Source: NAT127 sp041655035 (GTDB lineage Bacteria; Pseudomonadota; Gammaproteobacteria; Pseudomonadales; Porticoccaceae). Taken from it: 64,000 nt of DNA. Numbering within the stretch: position 1 is the first letter of the stretch; every line of letters starts with the position of its first letter. The translations under genes and the position numbers were made by a program. The notes under the pieces are model-generated. The model worked only from the letters and a program-made list of their open reading frames with translations. It had not been told where the DNA came from and did not search any database. The stretch covers positions 6,628 to 70,627 of the forward strand of contig JBAZCN010000004.1 of assembly GCA_041655035.1 (NCBI GenBank). The letters are read 5' to 3'. Of this stretch, positions 43,521 through 52,172 are shown piece after piece.

Positions 43521-44102
43521 CTAGATAACCGGAACCTTGAACTGGCGCAGCAGCCTGGCCAGGGCGATCAGCGGCAGGCCCATCAGCGCCGTGGGGTCGA
43601 GGGTTTCGATCTGCGTGAACAGGGCTATACCGAGGCCCTCCATCTTGAAGCTGCCGGCGCAATCATAGGGCTGCTCCCGGTCCAGATAGCGGCTGATCTC
43701 GTCATCGCTGAGTTGGCGGAAGGTGGCCTTGGTGGCATCGGTGGCGAGACGGTACTGGCCGTTGGCGCTGTCGAGCACCACCACGCTGGTGTAGAACAGC
43801 AGCGTCTGCCCGGATTGCCGGCGCAGCTGCTCGCGGGCGGTGTCGAAGTCGCCAGGTTTGCCAAGCACCTGCTTGTCGAGGGTGGCGACCTGATCTGAGC
43901 CGATGATCAGGTGCTCGCCATAGTCTTCCGACAATGCGCCCGCCTTGCATACCGCAAGCCGCTCGGCGAGCGACCGCGAAGGTTCGCCCGGAAGGGGTGT
44001 TTCGTCGACGCCGGGGCTGTGGGCGGTGAATGGCAGGCCGAGGCGCTCCAGCAGGATGCGGCGATAGGGGGAGGATGAGGCGAGCACGATGGGCAGGGTC
44101 AT
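43521..44102 (-). CDS. Maf-family nucleotide pyrophosphatase (YceF type)
   Basis: A 193-residue house-cleaning pyrophosphatase; the YceF subgroup prefers m7GTP. Conserved motifs: ASSSPYRRILLERLGLPF, ETPLPGEPS, IIGSDQVA with catalytic Asp, GKPGDFDTA, and AGSFKMEGLGI. Divergent from yceD, the usual neighbour. Either the E. coli yceF or a close Maf paralogue. Confidence 0.9.
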   Translation of the reverse strand: MTLPIVLASSSPYRRILLERLGLPFTAHSPGVDETPLPGEPSRSLAERLAVCKAGALSEDYGEHLIIGSDQVATLDKQVLGKPGDFDTAREQLRRQSGQTLLFYTSVVVLDSANGQYRLATDATKATFRQLSDDEISRYLDREQPYDCAGSFKMEGLGIALFTQIETLDPTALMGLPLIALARLLRQFKVPVI

Positions 44103-44243
44103 GGCTGGTACTTTGGGCTCTACAGTCGGCGGTGGTCGGGCGAATTATCGGACGATATGGCCAGCGATGGCTATCAGCCGGGCGATTTTTTACCATTGCC
44201 GCCGGTAAATGGCTGAAAACGCCTGTTAACACTCAATATTTTT

Positions 44244-44272
44244 TGACACGGCCAGCGCTTCTCCCTAGAATT
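44244..44272 (+). promoter_or_regulatory. Near-consensus sigma70 promoter of yceD-rpmF
   Basis: -35 TTGACA (44244-44249, perfect), 17-base spacer, -10 TAGAAT (44267-44272). The yceD ATG is at 44281, only eight bases beyond the -10, so the transcript would have almost no leader. Confidence 0.8.
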
Positions 44273-44280
44273 GCGCGCCT

Positions 44281-44805
44281 ATGTCGACCCCCCCCGAGCG
44301 GAAGCAGCTACCCCGCCAGGTGGACCCTCGGAAACTGGTTGCCCAGGGGACCACGCTGAGCGGTGACGTGCCAACGGCAGCAATGATGCGGTTGGCCGGT
44401 GCTGTGCTGGGCGCGGGGGAGGTTGCGCAGGCCGAGTTGCTGTTCCGCCGCGATGATAGCGGCCATTCCGTGGTCGAAGGCAGCGTGGCGCTCGAAGTCA
44501 GCCTCGAGTGCCAGCGATGCCTGAAGCCGGTGGCGAAGACTCTCGCGGGCGAACTGCATCTCGGCATCGTGGGTGATGAGGAACAGGCTCAGAATCTGCC
44601 GAAACGGCTGGAACCCTGGATCGTTGCTTCGGAAACCACCGATCTGTTCGACCTGGTGGAGGACGAACTGCTCCTGGCCCTGCCGATCGTGGCCTTCCAC
44701 GACCGCGGCGAGTGCGAGGGCCACAGTTCCTACTCGACCGGGCAAATCGAGGACTCTGCGGAGAATCCATTCGGCATTTTGGCGCAGTTGAAAACCAGGC
44801 AATAA
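44281..44805 (+). CDS. yceD: YceD (DUF177) 23S rRNA accumulation protein
   Basis: A 174-residue member of the DUF177/YceD family, always found before rpmF and needed for normal 23S rRNA levels in E. coli and plants. The conserved CxxC-type turn VSLECQRCLKPV and the acidic DLFDLVEDELLLALPIVAFHD block are present, with a final EDSAENPFGILAQL. There is no Shine-Dalgarno sequence, in line with a leaderless mRNA from the promoter at 44244-44272. Confidence 0.92.
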   Translation: MSTPPERKQLPRQVDPRKLVAQGTTLSGDVPTAAMMRLAGAVLGAGEVAQAELLFRRDDSGHSVVEGSVALEVSLECQRCLKPVAKTLAGELHLGIVGDEEQAQNLPKRLEPWIVASETTDLFDLVEDELLLALPIVAFHDRGECEGHSSYSTGQIEDSAENPFGILAQLKTRQ

Positions 44806-44842
44806 CTGCCAGTGATAAGTGTGAAAGCACCAGGAGTAAAAG

Positions 44843-45022
44843 ATGGCTGTTCAACAAGATCGTACCACCCGTTCCAAGCGCGGCATGCGTCGCGCCCACG
44901 ATGCCCTCACCGGCCCGACCCTGTCCGTGGACCAGGTCAGCGGCGAGAAGCACCGTCGTCACCATATGACCGCTGACGGTTTCTATCGCGGTCGCAAAGT
45001 CGTCGAGTCCAGCGACGACTGA
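44843..45022 (+). CDS. rpmF: 50S ribosomal protein L32
   Basis: A 59-residue basic ribosomal protein beginning MAVQQDRTTRSKRGMRRAHD, the family hallmark, and ending HRRHHMTADGFYRGRKVV. AGGAG lies six bases before ATG 44843. Followed after five bases by plsX, so ribosome and membrane-lipid synthesis genes share an operon, as in E. coli. Confidence 0.96.
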   Translation: MAVQQDRTTRSKRGMRRAHDALTGPTLSVDQVSGEKHRRHHMTADGFYRGRKVVESSDD

Positions 45023-45027
45023 TCCAC

Positions 45028-46062
45028 TTGCTTACAGGCAGTCACTGTCTGGCGGTTGATGCCATGGGTGGGGACTCTGGTCCCCACCTGACGGTTCCTT
45101 CCGCGATCAGCGCCCTTCACCAGCATCCGCAACTGCGCATCCAGCTCTTTGGCAACGAAGCGTTGCTCGCCCCCCATCTGGCCAGGTCCGCTCCGGGCTT
45201 GCGCGCCCGCATCGACGTTGTCCATTGCTCCGAAACTGTCGCCATGGATGAAAAGCCGACCCAGGCCTTGCGCCGCAAGCGCGATTCTTCCCTATGGCGC
45301 GCCCTCGAGGCCGTTGCCAAAGGCACTTCCGGCGCCTGTGTCAGCGCCGGCAACACCGGCGCCCTGATGGCCATGGGCATGGCGCTGGTGGGGCGGCTGC
45401 CGGGGATCGAGCGGCCGGCGATCTGCACGGCGCTGCCGACCCGCGACGGGCGGGCATATCTGCTGGACATGGGGGCGAACATCGGCTGTGATGCCGCACA
45501 GCTGGTGCAGTTTGCCCATATGGCGAGCGCCATGGCCCAGGTCGTGGACGGTATTCGCGCGCCCAGAGTCGGGCTGCTCAACATCGGTCACGAACAGGGC
45601 AAGGGCGATGCCGTGGTTCGCGAGGCGGCCTTGCGCCTGGCCGCCGACGAGCATATCAACTATCAGGGGTTCGTCGAGGGCGACGGCATTTATTCCGGCG
45701 ACTTCGACATCATCGTTTGCGATGGCTTTGTCGGCAATGTGGCGCTTAAATCGAGCGAAGGCGTGGCGAGGATGCTCACCGCGATGCTCAAGGAGAGCCT
45801 CAAGGGCTCGGTGGCGGGCCGTCTCGGCGCACTGCTTGCGCGCCGGCCGCTGGCGCGGTTCGCCGGCAGGGTCGACCCATCCCACTACAATGGCGCGAGC
45901 CTGCTCGGCCTCGACGGGGTGGTGGTGAAGAGCCATGGCGGCGCCACCCAGGCCGGCTTCGAGCAGGCTATTTCGGTGGCGGTCGCGGCAGCCCGGCAAG
46001 AGCTTCCACGGCGTATCGCCACCCGTCTGGAGGCGTTGACGACGGGGCCGGAGGGGGTCTGA
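45028..46062 (+). CDS. plsX: Phosphate acyltransferase PlsX
   Basis: Converts acyl-ACP to acyl-phosphate for phospholipid synthesis. Motifs LAVDAMGGDSGP at the N-terminus, SAGNTGALMA, LDMGANIGCDA, NIGHEQGKGD, CDGFVGNVALKSSEG and a final VVVKSHGGAT are typical. The start is TTG 45028, five bases after the rpmF stop and without a clear ribosome site; coupling to rpmF is likely. 344 residues. Confidence 0.94.
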   Translation: MLTGSHCLAVDAMGGDSGPHLTVPSAISALHQHPQLRIQLFGNEALLAPHLARSAPGLRARIDVVHCSETVAMDEKPTQALRRKRDSSLWRALEAVAKGTSGACVSAGNTGALMAMGMALVGRLPGIERPAICTALPTRDGRAYLLDMGANIGCDAAQLVQFAHMASAMAQVVDGIRAPRVGLLNIGHEQGKGDAVVREAALRLAADEHINYQGFVEGDGIYSGDFDIIVCDGFVGNVALKSSEGVARMLTAMLKESLKGSVAGRLGALLARRPLARFAGRVDPSHYNGASLLGLDGVVVKSHGGATQAGFEQAISVAVAAARQELPRRIATRLEALTTGPEGV

Positions 46063-46101
46063 GTCCCGGTCGCGGCTGACAATTTTCTCAACAGGTGAAT
46101 T

Positions 46102-47040
46102 ATGCAAAAAACTGATCTCGCTTTTATCTTCCCGGGCCAGGGTTCGCAGAAAATCGGCATGCTGGCCGAACTGGCAGCGGAGTACCCGGTGATCGGCGCA
46201 ACCTTCGGCGAAGCATCCGACGCGCTGGGTTACGATTTGTGGGACCTGGTGCAGAACGGCCAACAGGAAGACATCAATCTCACTGAACGCACCCAGCCCC
46301 TGCTACTCACCGCCAGCGTCGCCCTGTGGCGGGTGTGGCGGCAGCGCGGCGGCGCGCTGCCGGCGCTGATGGCCGGGCACAGCCTCGGCGAATGGTCGGC
46401 GCTGGTCTGCGCCGAGTCGGTGGCGTTCGTCGACGCGGTCAAGCTGGTGCGTCTGCGAGGCGCGTTCATGCAGGACGCGGTGCCTCCCGGGGAGGGGGCG
46501 ATGGCGGCAATCATGGGGCTCGACGACCAGCTGATCCGCGATATCTGCAGCCAGTCGGCCCAGGGTGGGGTGGTGTCGGCCGTCAATTACAACTCGCCGG
46601 GCCAGGTGGTGATCGCTGGCGATGCCGCGGCCGTGGCCCGCGCCGTGGAGGGGCTCAAGGCCGCCGGCGCCAAGCGCGCGCTGCCGCTGCCGGTAAGCGC
46701 GCCTTTCCATACCTCCCTGATGCGGCCCGCTGCCGATCGGCTGGCGGAACACATCATGGCCACCGGCTTTGCCGCGCCCAAAATCCCGGTGGTGCACAAT
46801 GTGCACGCCCGTGTCGAAGCCGATCCGGAAGCGATCAGGTCGCTGATGATCGAGCAGATCTACAGCCCGGTATTGTGGGTGGATTGCATCGCCGCGATGG
46901 TTGCCGCGGGAATGACCAGCATGGTCGAGTGCGGCCCGGGCAAGGTGGTCGGCGGTCTCGCCAAGCGCATCGACCGCGCCGTCAATATCTACGCCACCGA
47001 AGACCGCGCCAGCCTCGACGAGGCGCTGTCGGCGGTCTGA
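46102..47040 (+). CDS. fabD: Malonyl-CoA:ACP transacylase
   Basis: Loads malonyl groups onto ACP for fatty acid synthesis. Start FIFPGQGSQKIGM, the nucleophile in GHSLGEWSAL, the arginine region RGAFMQDAVPPGEGAMAAI, and the catalytic His in VSAPFHTSLM. 312 residues, normal. AGGTGA ribosome site before ATG 46102. Confidence 0.96.
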   Translation: MQKTDLAFIFPGQGSQKIGMLAELAAEYPVIGATFGEASDALGYDLWDLVQNGQQEDINLTERTQPLLLTASVALWRVWRQRGGALPALMAGHSLGEWSALVCAESVAFVDAVKLVRLRGAFMQDAVPPGEGAMAAIMGLDDQLIRDICSQSAQGGVVSAVNYNSPGQVVIAGDAAAVARAVEGLKAAGAKRALPLPVSAPFHTSLMRPAADRLAEHIMATGFAAPKIPVVHNVHARVEADPEAIRSLMIEQIYSPVLWVDCIAAMVAAGMTSMVECGPGKVVGGLAKRIDRAVNIYATEDRASLDEALSAV

Positions 47041-47071
47041 TACCGGCCATATTTCCACAAAGGAGCATGCC

Positions 47072-47815
47072 ATGAGTCTCAACGATAGGGTCGCCCTGGT
47101 TACAGGGGCAAGCCGCGGGATCGGCGAAGCAATCGCCAATCTGCTTGGCGCCCAGGGCGCCACGGTGGTCGGCACCGCCACCACCGAGGGCGGCGCATCC
47201 AGAATTAGCGAGCGGTTTGCCGCCCGGGGCATCAAGGGCCGCGGCATGGTGCTCGATGTCGCCAGCAGCGAATCCGTGGTCTCGGTGCTCAAGGCCATCG
47301 AGGAAGAATTCGGCGCGCCGTTGATCCTGGTCAATAATGCCGGCATCACCAAGGATAATATCCTGATGCGGATGAAGGACGACGAGTGGTTCGACGTGAT
47401 CGACACCAACCTCAATGCGGTCTATCGGCTGTGCCGTCAGGCGGTGCGGGCAATGACCAAGGCGCGCTGGGGCAGGATCATCAATATCAGCTCGGTGGTC
47501 GGGGCCATGGGCAATGCCGGGCAGTCGAACTACGCGGCCACCAAGGCCGGGGTCGGCGGTTTTTCCCGCGCCCTGGCCCGCGAACTGGGGTCGCGCAACA
47601 TCACCGTCAACAGCGTGGCGCCGGGATTCATCGATACCGACATGACCCGCGACCTGCCGGAAGCGCAGAGGGAGGCGCTGCTCACCCAGATTCCAATGGC
47701 GCGACTCGGCAAGCCGGAGGAAATCGCCGCCATCGTGGCGTTCCTCGCGGGCGAGTCGGGGGGCTATATCACAGGGGAGACCATACACGTCAATGGCGGT
47801 ATGTATATGGTCTAA
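47072..47815 (+). CDS. fabG: 3-oxoacyl-ACP reductase FabG
   Basis: Short-chain dehydrogenase that reduces 3-oxoacyl-ACP with NADPH. TGASRGIGEAIA for cofactor binding, NNAGIT, the catalytic triad Ser-Tyr-Lys in ISSVVGAMGNAGQSNYAATKAG and the C-terminal YITGETIHVNGGMYM. 247 residues. AAAGGAG before ATG 47072. Confidence 0.96.
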   Translation: MSLNDRVALVTGASRGIGEAIANLLGAQGATVVGTATTEGGASRISERFAARGIKGRGMVLDVASSESVVSVLKAIEEEFGAPLILVNNAGITKDNILMRMKDDEWFDVIDTNLNAVYRLCRQAVRAMTKARWGRIINISSVVGAMGNAGQSNYAATKAGVGGFSRALARELGSRNITVNSVAPGFIDTDMTRDLPEAQREALLTQIPMARLGKPEEIAAIVAFLAGESGGYITGETIHVNGGMYMV

Positions 47816-47880
47816 CTGGTTGATATCGAAGGTTCTCGGTATAGTTGGACAAAATCGGTTACGAACCCGGTTTTTTGCGT

Positions 47881-47886
47881 TAGAAT
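47881..47886 (+). promoter_or_regulatory. Possible -10 box of the acpP promoter
   Basis: TAGAAT lies 106 bases before acpP in the 176-base gap after fabG. A -35 at 47859-47864 (TTACGA) is poor. acpP is usually transcribed strongly from its own promoter as well as by readthrough. Confidence 0.35.
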
Positions 47887-47991
47887 GCCCGGCGTAATTA
47901 ATACTTGGCCCAGGCCCTCTATGTGTACAGCCGTCGATTCAGATCGCGGCCACATAAAAGAAAATCTCTAGAAACAGGAGTATTGAACATC

Positions 47992-48228
47992 ATGAGTAGC
48001 ATCGAAGAACGCGTTGTTAAAATGGTCGCCGAGCAATTGGGCGTGAAAGAAGAAGACGTAAAGCCTGATTCTTCCTTTGTCGACGATCTGGGCGCGGACT
48101 CCCTTGATACCGTCGAGCTGATCATGGCTCTCGAAGAGGAATTCGATACTGAAATCCCGGACGAAGATGCTGAGAAAATCACCACTGTCCAGCAGGCAAT
48201 CGATTACATCAACAACAACCTGAAGTAA
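47992..48228 (+). CDS. acpP: Acyl carrier protein
   Basis: A 78-residue acidic protein carrying the phosphopantetheine serine in LGADSLDTVELIMALEEEFD. Start ATG 47992 (MSSIEERV) with AGGAG eleven bases upstream. It normally leads into fabF, which is not here; a strong terminator follows at 48277-48310. Confidence 0.97.
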   Translation: MSSIEERVVKMVAEQLGVKEEDVKPDSSFVDDLGADSLDTVELIMALEEEFDTEIPDEDAEKITTVQQAIDYINNNLK

Positions 48229-48276
48229 TCGCCGACCGCGGAGGTCAGTGGCCGAATCGCAAGATTCGCCAGTATG

Positions 48277-48310
48277 AGGCCGTGCTGTTAACAGCACGGC
48301 CTTTCTTTTA
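48277..48310 (+). terminator. Rho-independent terminator after acpP
   Basis: Perfect palindrome GGCCGTGCTG-TTAA-CAGCACGGCC (48278-48301) followed by a T-rich run. It separates acpP from pabC, a boundary that in most relatives holds fabF. Confidence 0.88.
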
Positions 48311-48352
48311 TGATCACTGGTTTTCCTGCAACACGAACGACAAGATCTGCTG

Positions 48353-49174
48353 ATGGCGAAACCCCTGACCTTTATCGACGGCGAAGCGCGGGATCACCTC
48401 TCCAGCCATGATCGGGGGCTGGCCTATGGCCACGGGGTATTCGAGACCATGCGTTTGCACGGCGGCGACGTCCCCCTGCTGGCGTTGCATCTCGAGCGTC
48501 TTGCCGGCGGCTTGAGCGGCCTGGGCATCCCGGCGGCCGCCACCGGGATCGCCGGGCAGTTGGCCGACTTGCTGCCGCTGATGCCCGCCGCCGGCATCGT
48601 CAAGCTGGTGGTGACCGCCGGAGTCGGCCCCCGGGGCTACCGCCAGGCGGGGGCGGCGCCCACCGTGATCGTCCACTGGTATCCACCGCCGGCGGCGAGC
48701 GCGGAGGCCCGGCTCCAGGTATGCCGCTACCGGCTGCCCGCCAATCCACGGTTTGCCGGCATCAAGCACCTCAACCGGCTCGACCAGGTGGTGGCGGCGA
48801 TGGAGATCACGGAGCCCGATCGCCACGGATTGCTGCTCGATGGCGCCGATCAGGTGGTCGAGACCCTCGGCCACAACCTGTTTGTGCTGCGTGACGGCCG
48901 CTGGTCGACACCGCCGCTGGAAAACTGCGGAGTGGCCGGCGTCATGAGGCGCTACCTGCTGGAAACCCTGTTGCCCGCGGAGGGCATCGCTGCCGAGGTC
49001 GCCGCCATCGCGGCCGGCGACCTCGGCCTTGCGGAGGAAATATTTATCTGTAACGCGGTCAGCGGCATCACCCCGGTGGCGGATATCGCCGCGATCGGCC
49101 ATTGGTCGCGCCATCCGGCGACCGACCAGCTGCGCCGGCGGCTCGGCTCGAGGTTGCCGTGCTTCGCCGGCTGA
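48353..49174 (+). CDS. pabC: Aminodeoxychorismate lyase
   Basis: PLP enzyme releasing pyruvate from 4-amino-4-deoxychorismate to give p-aminobenzoate for folate. Fold-type IV aminotransferase features: RGLAYGHGVFET near the N-terminus, Schiff-base lysine in GIKHLNRLDQV, and a late segment EEIFICNAVSGITPV. 273 residues. Overlaps mltG by 16 bases. Confidence 0.93.
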   Translation: MAKPLTFIDGEARDHLSSHDRGLAYGHGVFETMRLHGGDVPLLALHLERLAGGLSGLGIPAAATGIAGQLADLLPLMPAAGIVKLVVTAGVGPRGYRQAGAAPTVIVHWYPPPAASAEARLQVCRYRLPANPRFAGIKHLNRLDQVVAAMEITEPDRHGLLLDGADQVVETLGHNLFVLRDGRWSTPPLENCGVAGVMRRYLLETLLPAEGIAAEVAAIAAGDLGLAEEIFICNAVSGITPVADIAAIGHWSRHPATDQLRRRLGSRLPCFAG

Positions 49175-50211
49175 TCCTGGCCGCAACGGGCGGTTTGCTG
49201 GCTCTCGCCCTGGCGGCGGGCGGCCTCTGGTGGTGGATCGGGGACAGCCTGGTCCGGCCTCTGGCTTTCGATGGCGACAGCCATATCCTGATGGTGGAGC
49301 GCGGCAGCTCGCTGTCGACCCTGGCGCGCCGCCTGGCCAGTGAAGGGTTGACCAGCAGTGCGCTGCCGCTGCAGATCCATGCCCGCCTGGCGGTGTCCGG
49401 CAAGATCCACGCGGGGGAATACCGTATCGACCAGGGCGACAATCTGCTCGATCTGGTGGACAAGCTGTTGCGCGGCGACGTGGTGCTGCACCGCGTCACC
49501 TTTCCGGAAGGGCGCACCCTGGCCCAGTGGCTCGATATCATTGCCGCCCACCCGCTGTTCGCCGATGCCCCCCCGCCGGACAAGACGGTGCTGGCCGAAT
49601 TCGTCGCGGCCGAGGTGGGCGCGGACGGCGCGGCGTCGGCGGAGGGCTGGTTTTTCCCCGACACCTACAGTTTCCCGAGAAGCCGCTCGCCACTGGAGAT
49701 TCTTCGCGACGCCAACCGGCTGATGAAGGAGACCCTGGCCGACGAGTGGGGGGGCAGGGCGGCGGATCTGCCGCTCGACAGCCCCTACGAAGCGCTGATC
49801 CTGGCGTCGATCATCGAAAAGGAAACCGGTATCGCCGCCGAGCGGGGCCGGATCGCCGGGGTTTTCATCCGCCGCCTGAAACTCGGCATGCGCCTGCAGA
49901 CCGATCCCACGGTAATTTACGGTCTTGGCGAACAGTTCGACGGCAACCTGACCCGCCAGCATCTGGCAGAGGAAAACCCCTACAATACCTACCGGATACC
50001 CGGCCTGCCGCCGACCCCCATCGCCAATCCCGGGCGCGAGGCGATCCACGCGGCCCTGCACCCGGAAGAGGGGACGGAGCTCTACTTCGTCGCCCGGGGG
50101 GACGGCAGTCACCAGTTTTCCGACACGCTCGCCGAGCATCAGCGGGCGGTGCGGGAATATCAGCTCAACAGGCGCAAGGATTACCGGTCCGCGCCGGCAA
50201 CCAGTCACTGA
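49159..50211 (+). CDS. mltG: Endolytic murein transglycosylase MltG
   Basis: Inner-membrane enzyme that cleaves nascent glycan strands and sets their length. One N-terminal membrane helix (LILAATGGLLALALAAGGLWWWIG), a LysM-like subdomain and the catalytic YceG domain with Glu in IIEKETG, LQTDPTVIYGLG and YNTYRIPGLPPTPIANPG. I use GTG 49159, inside the end of pabC; an ATG at 49102 is possible but would add an unlikely proline-rich tail. Confidence 0.92.
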   Translation: MLRRLILAATGGLLALALAAGGLWWWIGDSLVRPLAFDGDSHILMVERGSSLSTLARRLASEGLTSSALPLQIHARLAVSGKIHAGEYRIDQGDNLLDLVDKLLRGDVVLHRVTFPEGRTLAQWLDIIAAHPLFADAPPPDKTVLAEFVAAEVGADGAASAEGWFFPDTYSFPRSRSPLEILRDANRLMKETLADEWGGRAADLPLDSPYEALILASIIEKETGIAAERGRIAGVFIRRLKLGMRLQTDPTVIYGLGEQFDGNLTRQHLAEENPYNTYRIPGLPPTPIANPGREAIHAALHPEEGTELYFVARGDGSHQFSDTLAEHQRAVREYQLNRRKDYRSAPATSH

Positions 50212-50219
50212 GGTCAGCG

Positions 50220-50837
50220 ATGCGAGGCAAGTTCATCACCCTGGAGGGTGGGGAGGGCAGCGGCAAAACCACCAACCGGCTGTTCATCGAACAGTGGCTG
50301 AGGGCGCGGGACATTCCCTTTCTCGCCACCCGCGAGCCGGGCGGCACGCCCTATGCCGAGAAAATCCGCGCCCTGCTGCTCGACCACCAGGACGAGCGGG
50401 TCGATCCGCTGGCCGAGTTGCTGCTGATTTTCGCCGCCCGCGCCCAGCACCTTGCCCAGGTGATACGCCCGGCCCTGGCGAAGGGCAGCTGGGTGCTGTG
50501 CGATCGCTTCACCGATGCGACTTACGCCTACCAGGGGGGGGGCAGGGAGCTGGGCATGGCGGACATCGCCACCCTCGAAACCCTGGTTCAGGGCCGGCTG
50601 CGCCCGGACCTGACCCTGGTGCTGGACATCGACCCTGACCTCGGGATGGCGCGGGCCAGCCGCCGCGGCGGGCTCGATCGCTTCGAAGTGGAGCAGCGGG
50701 CCTTTTTCGACCGGGTGCGGACGACCTACCTGGAGCGGGCGGCCAGCGACAGGGTGCGTTACCGGGTGATCGATGGCGGCCGCGACCTGCCCGAGGTTCA
50801 GCGCTGTATTGCCGACGCCCTGGAGGCGCTGCTGTGA
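50220..50837 (+). CDS. tmk: Thymidylate kinase
   Basis: Phosphorylates dTMP to dTDP. P-loop GGEGSGKTTN, DRX region LCDRFTDATYAYQGGGR, REPGGTP dTMP-binding motif and lid RRGGLDRFE. 205 residues; starts 8 bases after mltG and overlaps holB by four bases. Confidence 0.96.
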   Translation: MRGKFITLEGGEGSGKTTNRLFIEQWLRARDIPFLATREPGGTPYAEKIRALLLDHQDERVDPLAELLLIFAARAQHLAQVIRPALAKGSWVLCDRFTDATYAYQGGGRELGMADIATLETLVQGRLRPDLTLVLDIDPDLGMARASRRGGLDRFEVEQRAFFDRVRTTYLERAASDRVRYRVIDGGRDLPEVQRCIADALEALL

Positions 50838-51796
50838 CGCCCCGCCAGCCGTTGCCCTGGCAGCTCCCGGTATGGGAGAGCATCGCCAACCAGATCGAAC
50901 TGAAGCGCTTGCCCCATGCGCTGATGCTGGCCGGCCCCGCCGAGATCGGCAAAAGGCATCTGGCCCTGATTCTGGCGCAACGGCTGCTGTGCGCCACTCC
51001 TGTCGCCGGTGTCGCCTGCGGCCAGTGCCGGCAGTGCCAGCTGTTCGCCGCGGGCAGCCATCCCGACTTCCTGTTGATCGAGCCGGAGGCGCCGGGCAAG
51101 GCGATCCGGGTCGACGAGATTCGCGCGCTCTCGGAGTTCGCGACCAGGACGGCCTCCCAGGGCGCCTGGCGGGTGATGCTGCTGTGTCCCGCCGAAGCGC
51201 TGAACATTAGTGCCGCCAATGCCTTTCTCAAGACCCTGGAAGAACCCGGCCGCCAGGTGCTGATCATCATGGTGTGCCACCAGGCCGGGGCGGTGCTGCC
51301 GACGATTCGCAGCCGCTGCCGCATCCTGCCGCTGGCCGAGCCGTCCGCGGCGCTGGCGCGCCACTGGCTGGCCGAGCAGGGGGGCGATGCCGCGGAGCTC
51401 GATCGCGCCCTCGGCCAGGCCGGTGGCCGGCCGTTGCGGGCGCTGCGTTTTCTCGAGGCCGACCTGCAGGAGCAGCTGCGGCGCTTCGAGACGGTGGTGG
51501 GCGGGCTCGAGGACGGTACGGTTTCGGTTCTCGAGGCCGCCAAAGCGCTGCAGGATTTGCCGGGTCCGGATCTGATCGACTGGTTCCAGCACCGTGTCTA
51601 CCGGCGGCTGCGGTCACCGGAACTGCTGGCGAGCGACCGCAGTTGGCGGTTTTTCCGCTTTGCCGACCGCCTGATCCTGACCAGACAGCGGATCCTCGGC
51701 CCTTCCAATCCCAATCCCCAACTGTTGTGGGAGGAGGTTTTGATGGACTGGAAGACGGTGGTAGACTCCCACCATCAACAACCCCGGGATTCCTGA
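50834..51796 (+). CDS. holB: DNA polymerase III delta' subunit
   Basis: Clamp-loader subunit, 320 residues. Like E. coli delta' it has an AAA+ fold with an altered P-loop (AGPAEIGKRHLA), a zinc-binding CGQCRQC, the SRC motif in TIRSRCRILPL and LKTLEEPG. GTG start overlaps tmk (GTGA). Confidence 0.93.
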   Translation: MTPRQPLPWQLPVWESIANQIELKRLPHALMLAGPAEIGKRHLALILAQRLLCATPVAGVACGQCRQCQLFAAGSHPDFLLIEPEAPGKAIRVDEIRALSEFATRTASQGAWRVMLLCPAEALNISAANAFLKTLEEPGRQVLIIMVCHQAGAVLPTIRSRCRILPLAEPSAALARHWLAEQGGDAAELDRALGQAGGRPLRALRFLEADLQEQLRRFETVVGGLEDGTVSVLEAAKALQDLPGPDLIDWFQHRVYRRLRSPELLASDRSWRFFRFADRLILTRQRILGPSNPNPQLLWEEVLMDWKTVVDSHHQQPRDS

Positions 51797-51806
51797 GGGC
51801 CCTGGC

Positions 51807-52157
51807 ATGGATACTTCAGGTGGCGGGCTGCGCCACGGCATCCTCAATCTGGCGATCGCCGATGTCGATGAACTCTATGCCTGCTACATGCCATTTGTGG
51901 CTGGCGGCGGGCTTTTTATCCCGACCCGCAAGCCGTTTGCCCTCGGGGAAGAGGTTTTTGTGCTGGTGGAGCTGTACTGCGAGCCGGACAAGATCCCTCT
52001 GGTGGGCAAGACGGTATGGATCACTCCCCCCGGCGTGGTCACCAACCGCAAGCAGGGCATCGGCATCCAGCTCGACAATGCGGCGGAACTGGTCGCCAGG
52101 ATCGAGACCGAGCTGACGGGCCTGCTGGCCAGTGATCGCGTCACCCACAGCCTTTGA
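51807..52157 (+). CDS. pilZ: PilZ domain protein
   Basis: A 116-residue protein of the type IV pilus PilZ class, which acts in pilus assembly rather than as a strong c-di-GMP receptor. GGGLFIPTRKPFALGEEVFVLVEL, KTVWITP and a GIGIQL segment mark the domain. The c-di-GMP-binding RxxxR/DxSxxG motifs are not intact. Gene order tmk-holB-pilZ-tatD matches Pseudomonas. Confidence 0.9.
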   Translation: MDTSGGGLRHGILNLAIADVDELYACYMPFVAGGGLFIPTRKPFALGEEVFVLVELYCEPDKIPLVGKTVWITPPGVVTNRKQGIGIQLDNAAELVARIETELTGLLASDRVTHSL

Positions 52158-52172
52158 TTCAAGTATCTTCTT

